A DNA stretch of 64,000 nucleotides from Heracleum sosnowskyi. Taxonomy: Eukaryota; Streptophyta; Magnoliopsida; Apiales; Apiaceae. Under the pieces are notes generated by a model. The model did not search any database. It was given only the letters and a program-made list of their open reading frames with translations, and was not told the origin of the DNA. The stretch is from assembly GCA_030848705.1 (NCBI GenBank), contig CM061235.1, positions 137,461,228-137,525,227 on the forward strand. Direction: 5' to 3'. The position numbers and the translations under genes were made by a program. This document shows, piece after piece, positions 1 through 12,172 of this stretch (position 1 is the stretch's first letter; each line of letters opens with the position of its first letter).

Positions 1-160
1 ATGTTCTGCTGTCTCTAGACTGGGTTAGAAAAGTGAGTAAATGCTCTCTAACTGGAACGATAGAATTAAGATATCCTTGTGATCCAGTGAATTGATGTTG
101 GCATTTTAAGCAGGTCTGTATGCTGTTAGGATCATTTATGTTTTCTTTGATTGTCGTTTA

Positions 161-178
161 GTGTGTGTGTGTGTGTGT
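161..178. repeat. (GT)9 microsatellite
   Basis: Nine uninterrupted GT dinucleotides are read directly from the sequence. Confidence 0.95.
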
Positions 179-726
179 AGCTTTTTAGTAAAATAAAAAA
201 TGAACTGACAATTTGATATTTTGTAGTGGTGCTGAGAGTTACAAAGTTGCAAAAGGGTATAGAATTTTTTTTATAAGATATTAGAATTAAGCCTCATTAT
301 AGGGCATGTAGTTGGAGAGAGTATGACGAATTGTCATTAACAGAGTGCTTTCGAATTTGTGAAGGGGAGGACTGTAATAAAGGTGAATGATCTAAATGAG
401 ACCAATTAATATTGTAGGCTTGTCCATTTATTTTAGGTTATACCATAAATGAGTTCTTTCTTGGTCTGAATGATTCAGCTACGCTGAAGAGATTCTGGAA
501 CAAAAAAGTTATCAAGTTTCGAGTTACCCCAGTGAAGTGAAACGGTCAGCTACTTTCTAGGTAGTTCATGTCTTAATGTCTAGCCCTTTCATATTTGAAG
601 GCGAGTTGAGTAATATTGTCATGCGATGCTCAATTATCCTTGCTACAGATTTTGACAATTCAGGTCTTACAGTATATTTAATGTTTCTAAGTCCTGATAT
701 TTATTTGAAAATGAGTTGGTGAGAAC

Positions 727-909
727 GTTAAGAAGAAGAGCTTAAACCCCAAACACCCAGGTACTGTCATCAAGCTGTGGCGGCCTAAAGCCATCGATGA
801 ACTCACAGTGCAGTTGATTGCCTTTCCAATGGCAAAACCGAACCTGGATCTATCACCTTTGATTCTCTGCAGTGACCACCATGAATACGATTATTTCTTT
901 CCTTGCAGG
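727..909 (+). other. possible coding fragment, unidentified
   Basis: One frame stays open for about 60 codons and ends at a TGA at 907-909. Its translation (including PGTVIKLWRPKAIDEL) has a protein-like composition unlike the surrounding AT-rich DNA. Upstream, the frame closes at a TGA just before position 720. The segment ends beside a pyrimidine tract followed by CAG at about 895-908, which could instead be a splice acceptor. I do not recognise the product. It may be an exon of a gene that starts outside the window, a gene relic, or chance. Confidence 0.2.
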
Positions 910-1809
910 TGAAGTTTAGCGCAGCAGCTATAAACAGATTTCATAAGTTTATTGCATTCTGGGCTACATTATCAATCCAGGAGCCTCCTACCTGTGTTGA
1001 TTTTATAAACCGTAATTGAGTTTTAACTCAATCTGAATAAGTTAAACTGTAGAGATTCTGGAACAGATAAGTTATTTAGTTTTTTGTTATGCTGATGAAG
1101 TAGTTTTGTGTACGCTGATGAATTGAGAAGTCGGAATTTACCAGGATTATCGGACCTCCCTTTACTTACTCTAGCGATTTGAGGTGGTACAGGCATACAG
1201 CAATGTGAATAAAATGAATATAGAAAGAAAAAGTTTCTACTTATAGACTGCCTGTTCTTATCGGGGATGTTTGGTTTGGTTTGATTTTTTTTAATTTTAT
1301 TTTTACATATGCAGAGTTTTATTTTTTTCCTGATAGTGTAACTATATATCAATCTTACCTAAACTGCAAACGGAAACGTTATTTATAAATTATAATAGCT
1401 CAAGGATGCTCCTTGTAGAAATAAAATTTAAATGATAATTCACAAACGGATATTAGAACTTAATCTATTTTTATGAACGAAATCAAGTTTTAAAATGTTA
1501 AGGATCATTCATTGAAAAGATAACAGAGGAAAACCTTCTGCTTATGTTTTAAATTATTTTTAGAAAATAAGTATTTATTCATAAAAGAAATATCTTTTCT
1601 ATGAAAAAGTAAATAGTGTCTTCGGAGCTTAACAAAAAAAAAAAGGTACTGTTTTCAGAAACTAGGTAGAACAAAACAGCCCAGAGCACTTTCCCTATTG
1701 AGCCTCAATCATAAAATGTATAGCTTTCAGACTCTCATACATTTATGTACATGGGGTCAATTGTTTGATAGTTTACCAAATTTATTCTCGGGCTAAGCAC
1801 AGTCACCTA

Positions 1810-1985
1810 CGGATATTCAAAAAAATCGTCAAACCGTGAATTCGGTTCGGACCACAATAAGAATCAACAACAATCAAAATCGTAAAAATCGTTTCTAATG
1901 GTTAACCAAACTGTTTACCCATGTATGGTTTGGTTGTGATTTCTATATATTAAAATCGGTTAAACTAAACCGGACCGTTCATATA
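1810..1985. mobile_element. hAT-MITE-like fragment
   Basis: This segment is rich in CCGTGAATTCGGTTCGG- and AACCGGACC-type words in opposite orientations near its two ends. Such words are typical of non-autonomous hAT-type elements in plants, and similar words recur at 13600-13790. I could not find a clean target-site duplication, so the borders are approximate. Confidence 0.3.
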
Positions 1986-4031
1986 ATAATATGTTAAAAT
2001 TTTTACTACAATATATAATATACATATACATATATATAATAAAAAAAATTAATTACTTTATAAATATATTATTGAGTTAGTTGTTAATATGTTGTAGTTT
2101 TAAGTTAAACTAGTTTTATAACCCGTGAGAGACACAACTATGATCTAAATTTACATTTTGTTGGACTTTTTACATGTTTAGGAAATGAACTATTTATCAT
2201 TTTAGATTTTTTTTTCTTTCAATTTGTAATATGACCTACCCTTATTCATAATAAATGTAAAATTAAAATTTTTTGAAGTTTAGGATTTTGCAGTAGTCAT
2301 GATTAATATGGACGTTCATTAGTTTGAAAGAGATAGTTAGTGGATTAAGAAAAAATTGAGTTGATTTGCATCAGTTGCCTTACACGCTAGCAGCTATTTC
2401 TTTCATTAATTTCATCAAATACGTGAGAGTTAGCTATATATTTTTTGGTTTTGACGTAAATAAGGTGTAACGAAAGATCAAAGCATATACACGACAAGAG
2501 TATATAGATGTTGATGGCACGAACACATGATGACACACTTAATCCGATTAACATGAGTACAAATGGTGAACCTAAATTGTTAATTTAGACATTATCTTTA
2601 AATTTTGTTTTTAAGTCTTATATATTGTGAAGATAATTCTAATTAGTGAGATTATTTTGATAATTGTTGTCCATTGACCATATCGGTTGCGTGTTAATTT
2701 TCATTTCAAGCGTTCTTTTTTTTTTCTCTAACATGCCTCATCATTGGGAGCAGGAATTGACGCTGTAGATGTAGAATATATGTGCGCTATAGTGTAAATG
2801 TCATGTCCATCTTGATTGTATGAGGTAATTTTTACTCTGAATAAATATTTCTTTTCTACAATGTTGTTGACCATTTGAGGAATATCATCGGTGATTCTTT
2901 TTTTCTACGTGTGGACAAATGTTTATTAATTTAATCATCATGTTCAAATTATTGGCGAGGTGTTAATGCAACTATGTAATAGTAAGACCTGACCAACTTG
3001 AAATATGATACTTTTAATTGGGACACCTACAAATCGCTCAACTTCCTTCGTGAAAAGAGTGAAAGTTGTTATTTAAGTATTTTGCATGCCTAAAGTTGTC
3101 CTACTTAAAGTATGTATGTAGTTTAGGCGGTATGCCGAATATAATTTTTGTACTTTGTTTCATTTTCACTTAATTTTTGAATATCTAATTTATATAGGTC
3201 ATCCGACATGCATTCAGCTAATATCTGAAGTTTCTTTTTCTTTATTTTCACACAATAACATAATACTCTTTTCAGCATCAATTGATCAAAGTTGCACTCT
3301 GATCCTCGGCTTCATTTAGCTAATTTAAAAATATGTTAATTTCAGCAACCAAAAGCACGTGCATATTCTAAATTTGCAAATTTTATTAGATTTTATGAAT
3401 GTTTTTATTTTCTTGCGTGTTAAAGGTGTGATAAATGAGTTGTTCGAATGTTGACAAAAGTATGTATTGTTATCTGTTAATTTGTTTATTTGTTTAAGTG
3501 TTATAATTTAAGTAAATACTCCTTTTTATCTGTTTATGTGCAGATTTAAACCCATTTTTGTTATAAATGTAATATTAAAAGTTTGATATATGATATATTC
3601 AAAAACTAAAAGTCCAACATGATCGATAATCTTTTAATATTTCGGGTTTAACAATCTATTATATTCTTAATAGCTGCTAGTGAAGGGTTTGGATATTTCT
3701 ATCAAATACCCTTAAATTTTTGGCCTCTACATAAAGCTTATGTCTATTTTGGTAAATTCCCAATTCAAATAAAATATGTCATATGACATCATCATAGCTT
3801 ATTACATGCCTGATATCTTTCCCCAATCCCGCTTATACGTTTTTCAATTAACAAAAACGCACAGCCCTTATCAAACCCTAATTGACTACATCAAATTGTC
3901 AAAATACTGATACTGATTCTGATGTTATTGCTGAATTCTTGAACAGGTATGGATTTTTATTTCATCATATATTAATTTAGATGTTATTGCTGAATTCTGA
4001 TATATGTAGATGTTGTGATTGATGTTTTATG

Positions 4032-4070
4032 TATACTAGGGAATTTGCCCGTGCTACGCACACGGGTGAA
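4032..4070 (-). repeat. Helitron 3' terminus, left copy (reverse oriented)
   Basis: On the minus strand this reads a CCCGTG..CACGGG hairpin, a short spacer and a terminal CTAG. It is the inverted partner of 9748-9786 with one visible mismatch. Confidence 0.8.
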
Positions 4071-4569
4071 TTATATTGAATGATAAATAATTATTTACAA
4101 TTTTTGTCAAACTAATTTTATAATTTTCTTTCCAAATTTATCAAGTGCATTGCAAAATCAACTACTAACTTTTAATAAAAACATCAACCCATATATATAA
4201 AAATAAAAAAATTGAAAATGAAAAAACAATATATCTGAAATGGATAAATAAGATTATTATTTGTAATCCTTCACATGTCAAAAAATGTTATTTAAGTAAA
4301 AAACATAATACGGTTCAAAAATGAACCTAATCACACTAAACATTTAGTGATTTTATTCTACAGAGCTTTAAAGCAAACTTCAAATTCACCAGAAAAAAAG
4401 AAATTCGACCGGATGAATATCATTCCTTGTGTTCCTGTAAATGAAATGCAATTATTTTTTATTAGTACAACATAAAACATAATCATTGTATATAAAATAC
4501 AGTTTTGTGAAAATATATATAATATTGAAGTAAAGATGAAATACCGTTTTTATTTTCTTGTTGCATGAT

Positions 4570-6250
4570 CTAGCAGAACCCGGGGTGTTGCAGGTTACAA
4601 TTTCTTCGCCACTCTGTTTGAATTACAATTGCATTATATTGTTTGATTATTATCTTAATAAAAGGAAAAAATTAGAAAATAGGATATGATTATTTTTTAG
4701 GTGAATATAAGAAAATTAACTAACCTCTCCAAAGCCGGATGTTGTAGACTGAAGCATTTCTTCTACTGTTTCAGAAGTTGATGATTTTGACTTTTTGGAT
4801 ACATATGCATCAGTGGCATTGTACATGGTACTATTAATCAATACATTATCATCACTGATCAATATGTTGAAAGTAACATCTTTATTTGCAATGTCCAATA
4901 TTTGTTGAGGAAAAAGTGTACTTGGAGGATTCTAACATATATAATAAACAATATACCATGAGTTTGAATTTTTATGAGTAACTATAAAAATCAGGTTTAA
5001 TTCTTAAAAACATATAGTTGGTTATACCTCAGCAAGATCCTCAATTTCTTCCAACAACATGGTTGCAGTTTTACCAACTAATCGTTTAACAGCGCGATCA
5101 CTAAGGACAACATTAACTGCTTCAGTTTTATCATGAGCAAGCACCATAATTCTGAATCTGTTTACAAATACATATGTATTTTTACATTATTTATTTATTA
5201 CCAATAATGATAATTTACAAAAAAATAAGTTATATATGTTGATATAAATACCTTTTTTCTGCATATGGCGAGCTTTTAAGACATTTAGGATTGACACACT
5301 TATACCTTCCTTCTAGCAGGTGAACCTCTTCATGGCAGAAGTTATAACCATAGTACCACCAACTATCACCTGCTTCAACCCTTTTGATTGTAACAAAACA
5401 CATGACATTTTTCTGCAAAATAATAATTAAAATTATAGAGAACCATTTAAAAAAATTTTAAAGAAATTAAAAAATATGTAATGAGATATTGTTTGTTATC
5501 ATACCTTTATATAGTCAGTAGATGTTTTTTCAGTCAGTTCCTTAAGTGTCAGAGTTTCAACAACTTGAACACTATTAGATATAGTAGATACTGATCCAAT
5601 ATCTTCAGGAGTTTTGTAGCCCTGTTGAGCTAGCCTAAAAAAATAAAATTCACGATAAAATTATATAATTTTTCATATAGGTTAAATGTTTTTTTAAACT
5701 AAATTAAAAAAATTAAATATGTCCAAAAAATAGATATTTAAAAATATTTACCTTTTACGAAATGATTTTACCACATCAGTGTCCAAATTGAAATAAATTT
5801 TGGAAGATGGCATAGTATTTATCTGGACAGAATCTGCAAGATTAAGAAGAGATTGATTAATGTGTTTAAAATAGGAAACAATTTAATCATTGAAAATCTG
5901 AATTTAGATATTTGCACAATTGAATGATAGATTCACTCATAAATTTTTGTAGCTTTGCACTGGTCAATATTGCAATGATTGGAGATTCCAATTCGGGTTT
6001 ATAATTTTTGTCCGTGATTTCAGCCAGTTTACCCCAAACTGTGACTTTTGGAGAGTTCCTGTAGAAAATATTATTTTTGACAGATTTATATAATTTATTT
6101 ATATAAATATAAATGTGTGGAACATAAATAGTGATCCCTAGACAATATTTATATAAATATTTATATTGATATAAATATATTGAGCACGATACATTTTATA
6201 TACATGTTATTTTGATTGGTTACCTTCCATCGCAGATCCTGAACTTGACA
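4570..6250 (-). pseudogene. RPA70-like (replication protein A large subunit) gene remnant of a Helitron
   Basis: Several minus-strand blocks, read in descending order, resemble the OB-fold regions of plant RPA1/RPA70. The block near 5925-6058 contains VTVWGKLAEITD, like the T/V-WG-xxA signature of RPA DNA-binding domains. The block near 5755-5850 contains KIYFNLDTDVVKSF. The block near 5230-5410 contains WWYYGYNFCHEEV followed by RYKCVNPKC, matching the zinc-binding insertion of the C-terminal domain. The block near 5035-5160 contains RIMVLAHDKTEAVNVVLSDRAVKRL, like the final OB-fold strand region (split here as separate words: RIMVLAHDKTEAV and NVVLSDRAVKRL). The block near 4716-4935 is a tail. 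The blocks are separated by AT-rich introns with GT/AG-like borders, and no helicase domain is attached. It lies within the Helitron and is probably a transposon cargo or accessory gene rather than the host RPA1. Its intactness is uncertain, because exon borders at the 5' end were not resolved. Confidence 0.65.
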
Positions 6251-6450
6251 ATATTCCTTTGTCCAAATTTCGTAGGGATAGGACTCAACTTTTCAAAATT
6301 TTCAACCACACCAATGATATCTGTAAAATTGAAAATTGAAACATAGTAAAGAGAATGACACCAAGAAGACAAAAGAAAATGAGGGATCAATATTACGATG
6401 TCCCATATCTTTTTTTTAGTTGAGTTTTAAAATGTATATGGTTTAAATTA

Positions 6451-6488
6451 CGAGGGATCGCCGTTAGGCGACACCAAGAAGACTTTAA
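6451..6488 (+). repeat. GGCGAC hairpin repeat, copy 1
   Basis: A GC-rich inverted repeat (ATCGCC-GTTA-GGCGAC followed by ACCAAGAA) sits in very AT-rich DNA. It is the most diverged of three same-strand copies; the others are at 8163-8204 and 8847-8884. Confidence 0.6.
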
Positions 6489-8162
6489 CTGAAGTTTTAT
6501 GGCAAATAAATTACTATTTGATATATATTTCCAATATTTACGATTCTAAATTTTATAATTTGTATCATCTCAACATTCAAATCATCCGATCTCATAATTT
6601 TTGAAATTTGAAAAGATCATTCAATTTCTTTCCTTTTTTGTTTATTACTCAATGAGTCAAGGGTTTTATTGATATATATGGTCATAAATTATGGTGACAA
6701 TCATAATGAATGTCATTTAAATATGATATTTGAATTTATGTTGGATAAATTTATGACATGTGCATATATACACATATATACTATTTGAATAGTTGTTGTA
6801 GAGTTATATATATATATATATATACAACAAATAAACATTTATAACATAATTATACTTGCACACCAATTAAGAATATAAAGTTATTTTGAAAGTAAGAATA
6901 TAAAGTTAATAGTATATCAAATTAATAAAGTCTCATATATTTTATTTGCATAATTAGTGGAAGTATGCACATACACAAGTAAATATATAAATTAGATCAG
7001 TGTACAAAGTATAATCAATTTCTTTAATCAAATCTTTCCAAATTTTCCACAACCTTACATTTTCCAAATTTAAATTCAATACTGTTATGTCATGTTTCCT
7101 TATAAATAAAATGATCCATTAATTTTGTTATGATCTAAAGCATTTAATTTTTTACCATTTTGGCACCTATAATAGATATACGTGAATTCGGTTATATCCT
7201 TATATATTCTTATATTATGGATAAATATAAAAACAAAATTTAAATTATAGAAACTATTTCAAATCAATCCTTAATTGGTGTTATCATTTTTCAAATTCAA
7301 AATTTTGATTTTTTATATGTATGTATCTCATTCAATTGGTGTGAGGGTTTATATTTGTGATTGTGTATAATATATCATTACTTACACCATATATATTTGA
7401 ACTTGCATAAGATGAAACATGGATGATCCTTAACAGAGTTGTTTAACGGTTGTTAATTCTGGCAAATACATTTATGTATGTGTCAATACACAAGTGCTCA
7501 CTGAAGGTAGACCAGATATTGATAAATTACTGTAATTTTTTTAATCAAATTGTACCAAAGTATGTATAATTGAACAATGTATTGTTGTGTATAATATTAA
7601 TATATGTTTGATGTGTTTAGTTAATTTGCTTTGTATACGAGATTTCTTCTTTTTCGTTAGTCATGTTTTATTTGTTTTACTTACTCATGATGGATTTTTA
7701 CTGTTTGTATTTTCATAAATTTGTTTTTATATTTTTAAGGAACTGGATCGTTAATTGCAAACTAATTTGCATGTGTATCCATGACAAGGTTTTTCAAAAA
7801 TCGGATTTGGTGTACCACTTAATTACAAACGTTCTTACTATCCGTAGAATTCAATTCTTCAAAAAAATCAGGTTTTAATTCAATAAATTTTGTTTATACT
7901 TATATTTGTTTGGATTAACCTATGATATTTGTAATTTTAGTGTTTTTTTTCTTTTAGTAGTTTGTGCTTCTATAGTACACTTATATTTGTTTAGTTTTTT
8001 TTAATTATAGAAATATACAAAATATGATTAAAAATAAATTAGTAGATCTTATATATATATATACATTTTTATTGGATGATACTTTGACATCTATAGTAAA
8101 TTTACGTCCTAAGTATTTAGTTATTTTATTTTTTATTGAGTTATTAATTGTATAGTGTTCGA

Positions 8163-8204
8163 ATTGCGAGGTGTCGCCGTAAGGCGACGCCGAGAAACCT
8201 TTCA
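8163..8204 (+). repeat. GGCGAC hairpin repeat, copy 2
   Basis: GGTGTCGCC, a four-base loop and GGCGACGCC form a 9-bp stem with one G-T pair, followed by GAGAAACCTTT. It sits inside the Helitron-like element in otherwise AT-rich DNA. Confidence 0.7.
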
Positions 8205-8327
8205 GTGTAATTTTAATAATATTTGTTTTTAATAGGTAAGGGTAATTAAGTAAATACACTAAGTACCAAAAAATTGTGTCGACCAACCTACCAACCAAAC
8301 TTTAAATGTTTCGTTTTTAATAATATA

Positions 8328-8329
<2 letters not shown>

Positions 8330-8365
<36 letters not shown>
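8330..8365. repeat. (TA)n microsatellite
   Basis: An uninterrupted run of TA dinucleotides, about 18 units, is read directly from the sequence. Confidence 0.95.
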
Positions 8366-8368
<3 letters not shown>

Positions 8369-8846
8369 TTCAACACATACTATGTGTCATATTTATTTAA
8401 TACAATAAATTCAAAAATAAATATTCAATCATTATATACGATTATGACACATATTATGAGTCATTTAATTAGTTAATACATAATCAATCAATATTAAATG
8501 ATTTGTTTCATGTTTTATGATGAAGGTTAGAAAATATCATAACGCTTAAAGTTGAATATTAACATATCAAATATTTTAATTATACTGATTGCTGCAAATT
8601 TTAGAGATTTTCTTAATTATACTATGAAAACATTTATTTGCACAAAATTATATATTTTTCAGCATTTTAATGTTCATATCATCTTAATTTCATAAATTTA
8701 ATCTAATTATTATCTATTTAAATTACTACTTTAGTTATTTTTAAAAATTATTGTTGATATAGTGTACATAACTATAATTAGATTTTAGAATAATATTTTT
8801 TAAATTACAATATTTATTATTATATCTTATGTATTTGAATATATGA

Positions 8847-8884
8847 TGCAAGGTGTCGCCAACTGCGACGCCGATTAACCTTTC
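8847..8884 (+). repeat. GGCGAC hairpin repeat, copy 3
   Basis: GGTGTCGCC and GCGACGCC flank a short loop and are followed by GATTAACCTTTC. The layout and downstream ACCTTT word match copy 2. Confidence 0.65.
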
Positions 8885-9747
8885 GTTATAAAATTAATAG
8901 AAAATTATTACACATTACTTAATTTCAGTAATATATAGCATATAATAAGAAAATATGTATAATATCTTAAAAATAAAACTGAATATGTTGAAATTGTACT
9001 TATTTTTATAATTTGTTTAACGTATATATTACAATATATTATTAATATTGAATACATAGATTAACAACATAGATTGGAGCATGTTGACACTAACCACGAT
9101 GTCAATTCAAAAATTTTATAATATTTGTTTTCCAAATTATTGGGGGTGAATTGGATCGGAATCGGACGCGTTGCGAAAAATATTCAACCTTTTACAAATG
9201 CATTTAAGTTTTATTCTTCAAATTTTATATTCTTTTCTTATTCACAATATCTTATTTTAAATTATAGAGATGGTCAATAACACAAGTTATAAAAAGATTT
9301 TGTATAATTTATAATCAATTTACGTAGAATTGAAAAATACATGCAATAATTGAGACATTTTATTTGTTTGAGTATTAGAGATAGTGTTAACAACTTAACT
9401 TACTTTAGCTAATAAAATATACTTCAATTTTATTTCATGTATCCAATTTTTTTTTAAAATTTCACAAGTAAATCTAAATTATAATTAAATACTATTATTT
9501 GTTCATCTAAATACTATTTTTCTTCTTTATTATATAAATTTTTGTATAACTTAATTTTTAGTTGGTTTATGATTATTATATAAATTTATATTCGAGATAT
9601 TTTCGTATTTTGGTAACAAGATAAAACCTACATATTTTATATAAAAGTTAAATATCATTTAACACTATCTAATGTAAATAAAATAATTGATTAAATGGTA
9701 TTCTATATAAATATTATATTATAAAATATTATATAAATTCATGAAAT

Positions 9748-9786
9748 TTCACCCGTGTGCGTAGCACGGGCTAATTCCCTAGTATA
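9748..9786 (+). repeat. Helitron 3' terminus, right copy
   Basis: The CCCGTG stem, loop TGCGTAG and CACGGG are followed by CTAATTCC and a terminal CTAG at 9779-9782. This is a standard plant Helitron end. Confidence 0.85.
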
Positions 9787-10030
9787 GTTTAATATGTATA
9801 TATATACATGTATGTATTGACTTATTAATTTTGAAATATTATTATGTAATAATGAGTTAGATATAATTATAGATATTAATCATCTAATTATTTAAGTATT
9901 AGAGAAATATAATTATAAATTACTATATTTAATAACCATGGAGTAATAAATATAGAAGTATTAATGATGATTAATGAATTAGATGTAATTAATATATGCA
10001 TTAAATACAGAATTATTATTATATAATAAG
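9787..10030. other. AT-rich intergenic DNA
   Basis: I see no gene or clear repeat here. It separates the Helitron end from the 41-bp repeat pair. Confidence 0.6.
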
Positions 10031-10049
10031 TAGGGGTAATTTAGTAATT

Positions 10050-10155
10050 TTACACCGATTAAATTGTCTCAAGCAACCCCCTAGTTGCTCTTACACCGAT
10101 TAAATTGTCTCAAGCAACCCCCTAGTCGCTCTATTATATATATAATAGATTATAA
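10050..10155. repeat. 41-bp direct repeat with AGCAAC hairpins and an AT palindrome
   Basis: A 41-bp unit starting TACACCGATTAAATTG is repeated at 10051 and 10092. Each unit ends in a small hairpin, AGCAAC-CCCCTA-GTTGCT (GTCGCT in the second). The second is followed by the palindrome CTATTATATATATAATAG. A related block stands at 13365-13430. The layout suggests termini of a small transposon family, possibly Helitron-related, but no target-site duplication was identified. Confidence 0.55.
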
Positions 10156-11390
10156 CCATTAACGTTACATTTTTTTGTTTTTAATCATTCTGTTAATGTC
10201 CCGTTAAAATAATATTAATGTGCTGAATAGACCAATGATAATGTATAATTGTTACAAATTAGTCATTAAACATTATACCACGTATAAATATATCACCATT
10301 ATAATTTTTTCATAAATTTTATTATCTTTTCATAAATTAACTCATTTTTATTGAAATCATTTATCTTATTAATAATAGTCGTTTAAAACTTATCATGATA
10401 AACAAAAGATTTATGAAATTATATATTTTTATAATGTATAAATGTTTTAGATTCGTATAGTTGATTTTTAAGATTTTATAAACCAAATTTGACCACAAAA
10501 ATAATACAAGATATCTAAATTATTCTTTTAGATCAATATCTAAAATTTTGAATTAAAAAATTAGATTCTAATCAAAATTATATATATTTGAAAGTTTACA
10601 ATATCAAGAGTTGAGTGATAAAAACATCTATTTTCCCAATTACAAAATGATTTATAGAATAATATGTATTAGATTTTAATTTTGAATGGCTATATGATAG
10701 TAGGCTCACATGCATTTATATCGATTTTACCAATTGATGGCCGCGAGATTTCTCAGATACAAGCCGTAGAGATTATCCGATAACGTGTAAAGAAATGAGA
10801 GTGATAGAGGGAATAGTATTTATGAATTTATGTTCTTTTCATTAATTTATCTTATTTTCATGGTGATTGTGATATTCGATATATTAAATGAGCACTCAAG
10901 GAGCTGAGCGAAAGAAAATGCAAGACTGCAGGAACAAGAGAGGACATTGAGAAATAAAATAGCAATAAAAAGCCTTAATCGGTTATTTAGTATACTCTTT
11001 GTGAAACGATGTATGTATATTTTTAAAGTGCACTCTTTTTATCTCTTTAGCTTTTTTTCATAGAGTTTTGCTAAAATATCAATAACTACAATTATGTTCT
11101 CATTATATAAGACTCTAATATATAATTTCATACCTCGGGTTGGCTAAGCAATATGTTTTATTTCAGACTACACGCGGATTAACGATTCATATCATTGTGT
11201 TTCCAAATTCCAATCATTATTAGCACACTACAACCACATGCTTATGTGCATGACCTCAATAATTGAACCACTGTTATTTCAAAGATTCACTATCGCAACA
11301 GGTAACATTATGCCACAATGCAATTCAATGTCGATCACATTTTATTCCAAGCCTACATCCAAAACTTAAACAACTAAAACATATCTACAG
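10156..11390. other. AT-rich intergenic DNA
   Basis: No reading frame or repeat that I can support is present between the hairpin repeats and the next Helitron-like segment. Confidence 0.55.
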
Positions 11391-11875
11391 GTTGCTCGTG
11401 CCTCGCACGGGCTACAAAGCTAAAAATTGAAGTATTATGTAACTAATGCCCGTCCCAAAAATGCATATACCAAATTAGGGTATATGCTATATGAGCTATA
11501 TTCCATGCATAGATTTGGTATAATTTTGTCCCATTTTGTCCCGTACCTCTTGAGTAAGAGCATCTATTTTAAGAGTGAGTAAGTTCTTCATCATCTTAAT
11601 TAGTATCTTGTGCTGACTTTACTAAACTCGTCCCGAATATGTGCACAAACATAGTTATTTGATGCCAATTACTCAAGAAGTGCTTTAGCTTGATGTACAA
11701 GTGATTTCTTGAAATCTCCTCCAGCTATTAATCCAAACTCAGATGAACATCTGAATTCAAGGATATGTAAAAAGGTACTCAGAATCATCCACTATGTACA
11801 ACCATGATGTGGACATTTTCTCAGTAGTGCCTTGTATTTCTCCCATGCCTAGTGCGAGGCACGGGTTTATTCTAG
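11391..11875 (+). mobile_element. small non-autonomous Helitron, 3' end supported
   Basis: At 11842-11875 a 9-bp stem (CCCATGCCT with AGGCACGGG, one mismatch) is followed by TTTATT and CTAG at 11872-11875, fitting the Helitron 3' rule. Near 11396-11412 the related words CGTGCCTCGCAC and GGGCTAC occur in inverse orientation. This suggests an internal or opposing terminus, as in the large element at 4032-9786. The left border and the 5' TC end are not certain. Confidence 0.5.
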
Positions 11876-11924
11876 ATTATTTTATAATTTATCATTAATT
11901 TCGGTATATTTATTTGTGATATAT

Positions 11925-12172
11925 TCGTGTTAGATAGTTTGACGATCGAGATTTTTGAAAATTTAAGTTAGCAATAGATGTTGTAAGGTTAATATTCCTA
12001 TTTTTTATTTTATTTTAGTTGTTTAATTAGAAGTTCGTGAGATACACGTTTATGATATGGATGTGAGTAATTTGTTGTCGATTTTCGAGTAAGTAAGTTT
12101 TTATGTTTCTTTACTGCATAATTTATTTATTTTTTAAAACTCGATATGATTTCATATACTTATTGTTAATTA
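11925..12172. repeat. tandem repeat unit 1 of about 240 bp
   Basis: This block is clearly related to 12173-12279 plus 12933-13057. Shared words in the same order include GAAAATTTAAGTTAGCAATAG, CGATTTTCGAGTAAGTAAGT (with a small variant), and AACTCGATATGATTT. It has not been interrupted, so it serves as an empty-site reference for the second unit. Confidence 0.75.

Larger units (their letters stand above)
1..4031. other. AT-rich intergenic DNA, no supported gene
   Basis: No long reading frame with recognisable protein similarity is visible on either strand. The stretch holds a short GT microsatellite, one exon-like open segment near 727-909, and a degenerate CCGGTT/AACCGG-type segment near 1810-1985. 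The rest is AT-rich sequence without features I can support. Confidence 0.6.
4032..9786. mobile_element. Helitron-like element with inverted Helitron 3' termini at both ends
   Basis: Both borders carry the same roughly 39-bp sequence in inverted orientation (4032-4070 and 9748-9786), differing at one visible position. Read outward, each end has the stem CCCGTG/CACGGG with a 7-nt loop, then about 8-12 nt, then CTAG. This is the classical 3' end of a plant Helitron. Inside, on the minus strand, are RPA70-like coding pieces (4570-6250), which plant Helitrons often carry. No RepHel helicase coding is visible. The segment could be two Helitrons in opposite orientation sharing one block, or one element with Helitron-type terminal inverted repeats. 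The CTAG at both ends is followed by TATA. Confidence 0.75.
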
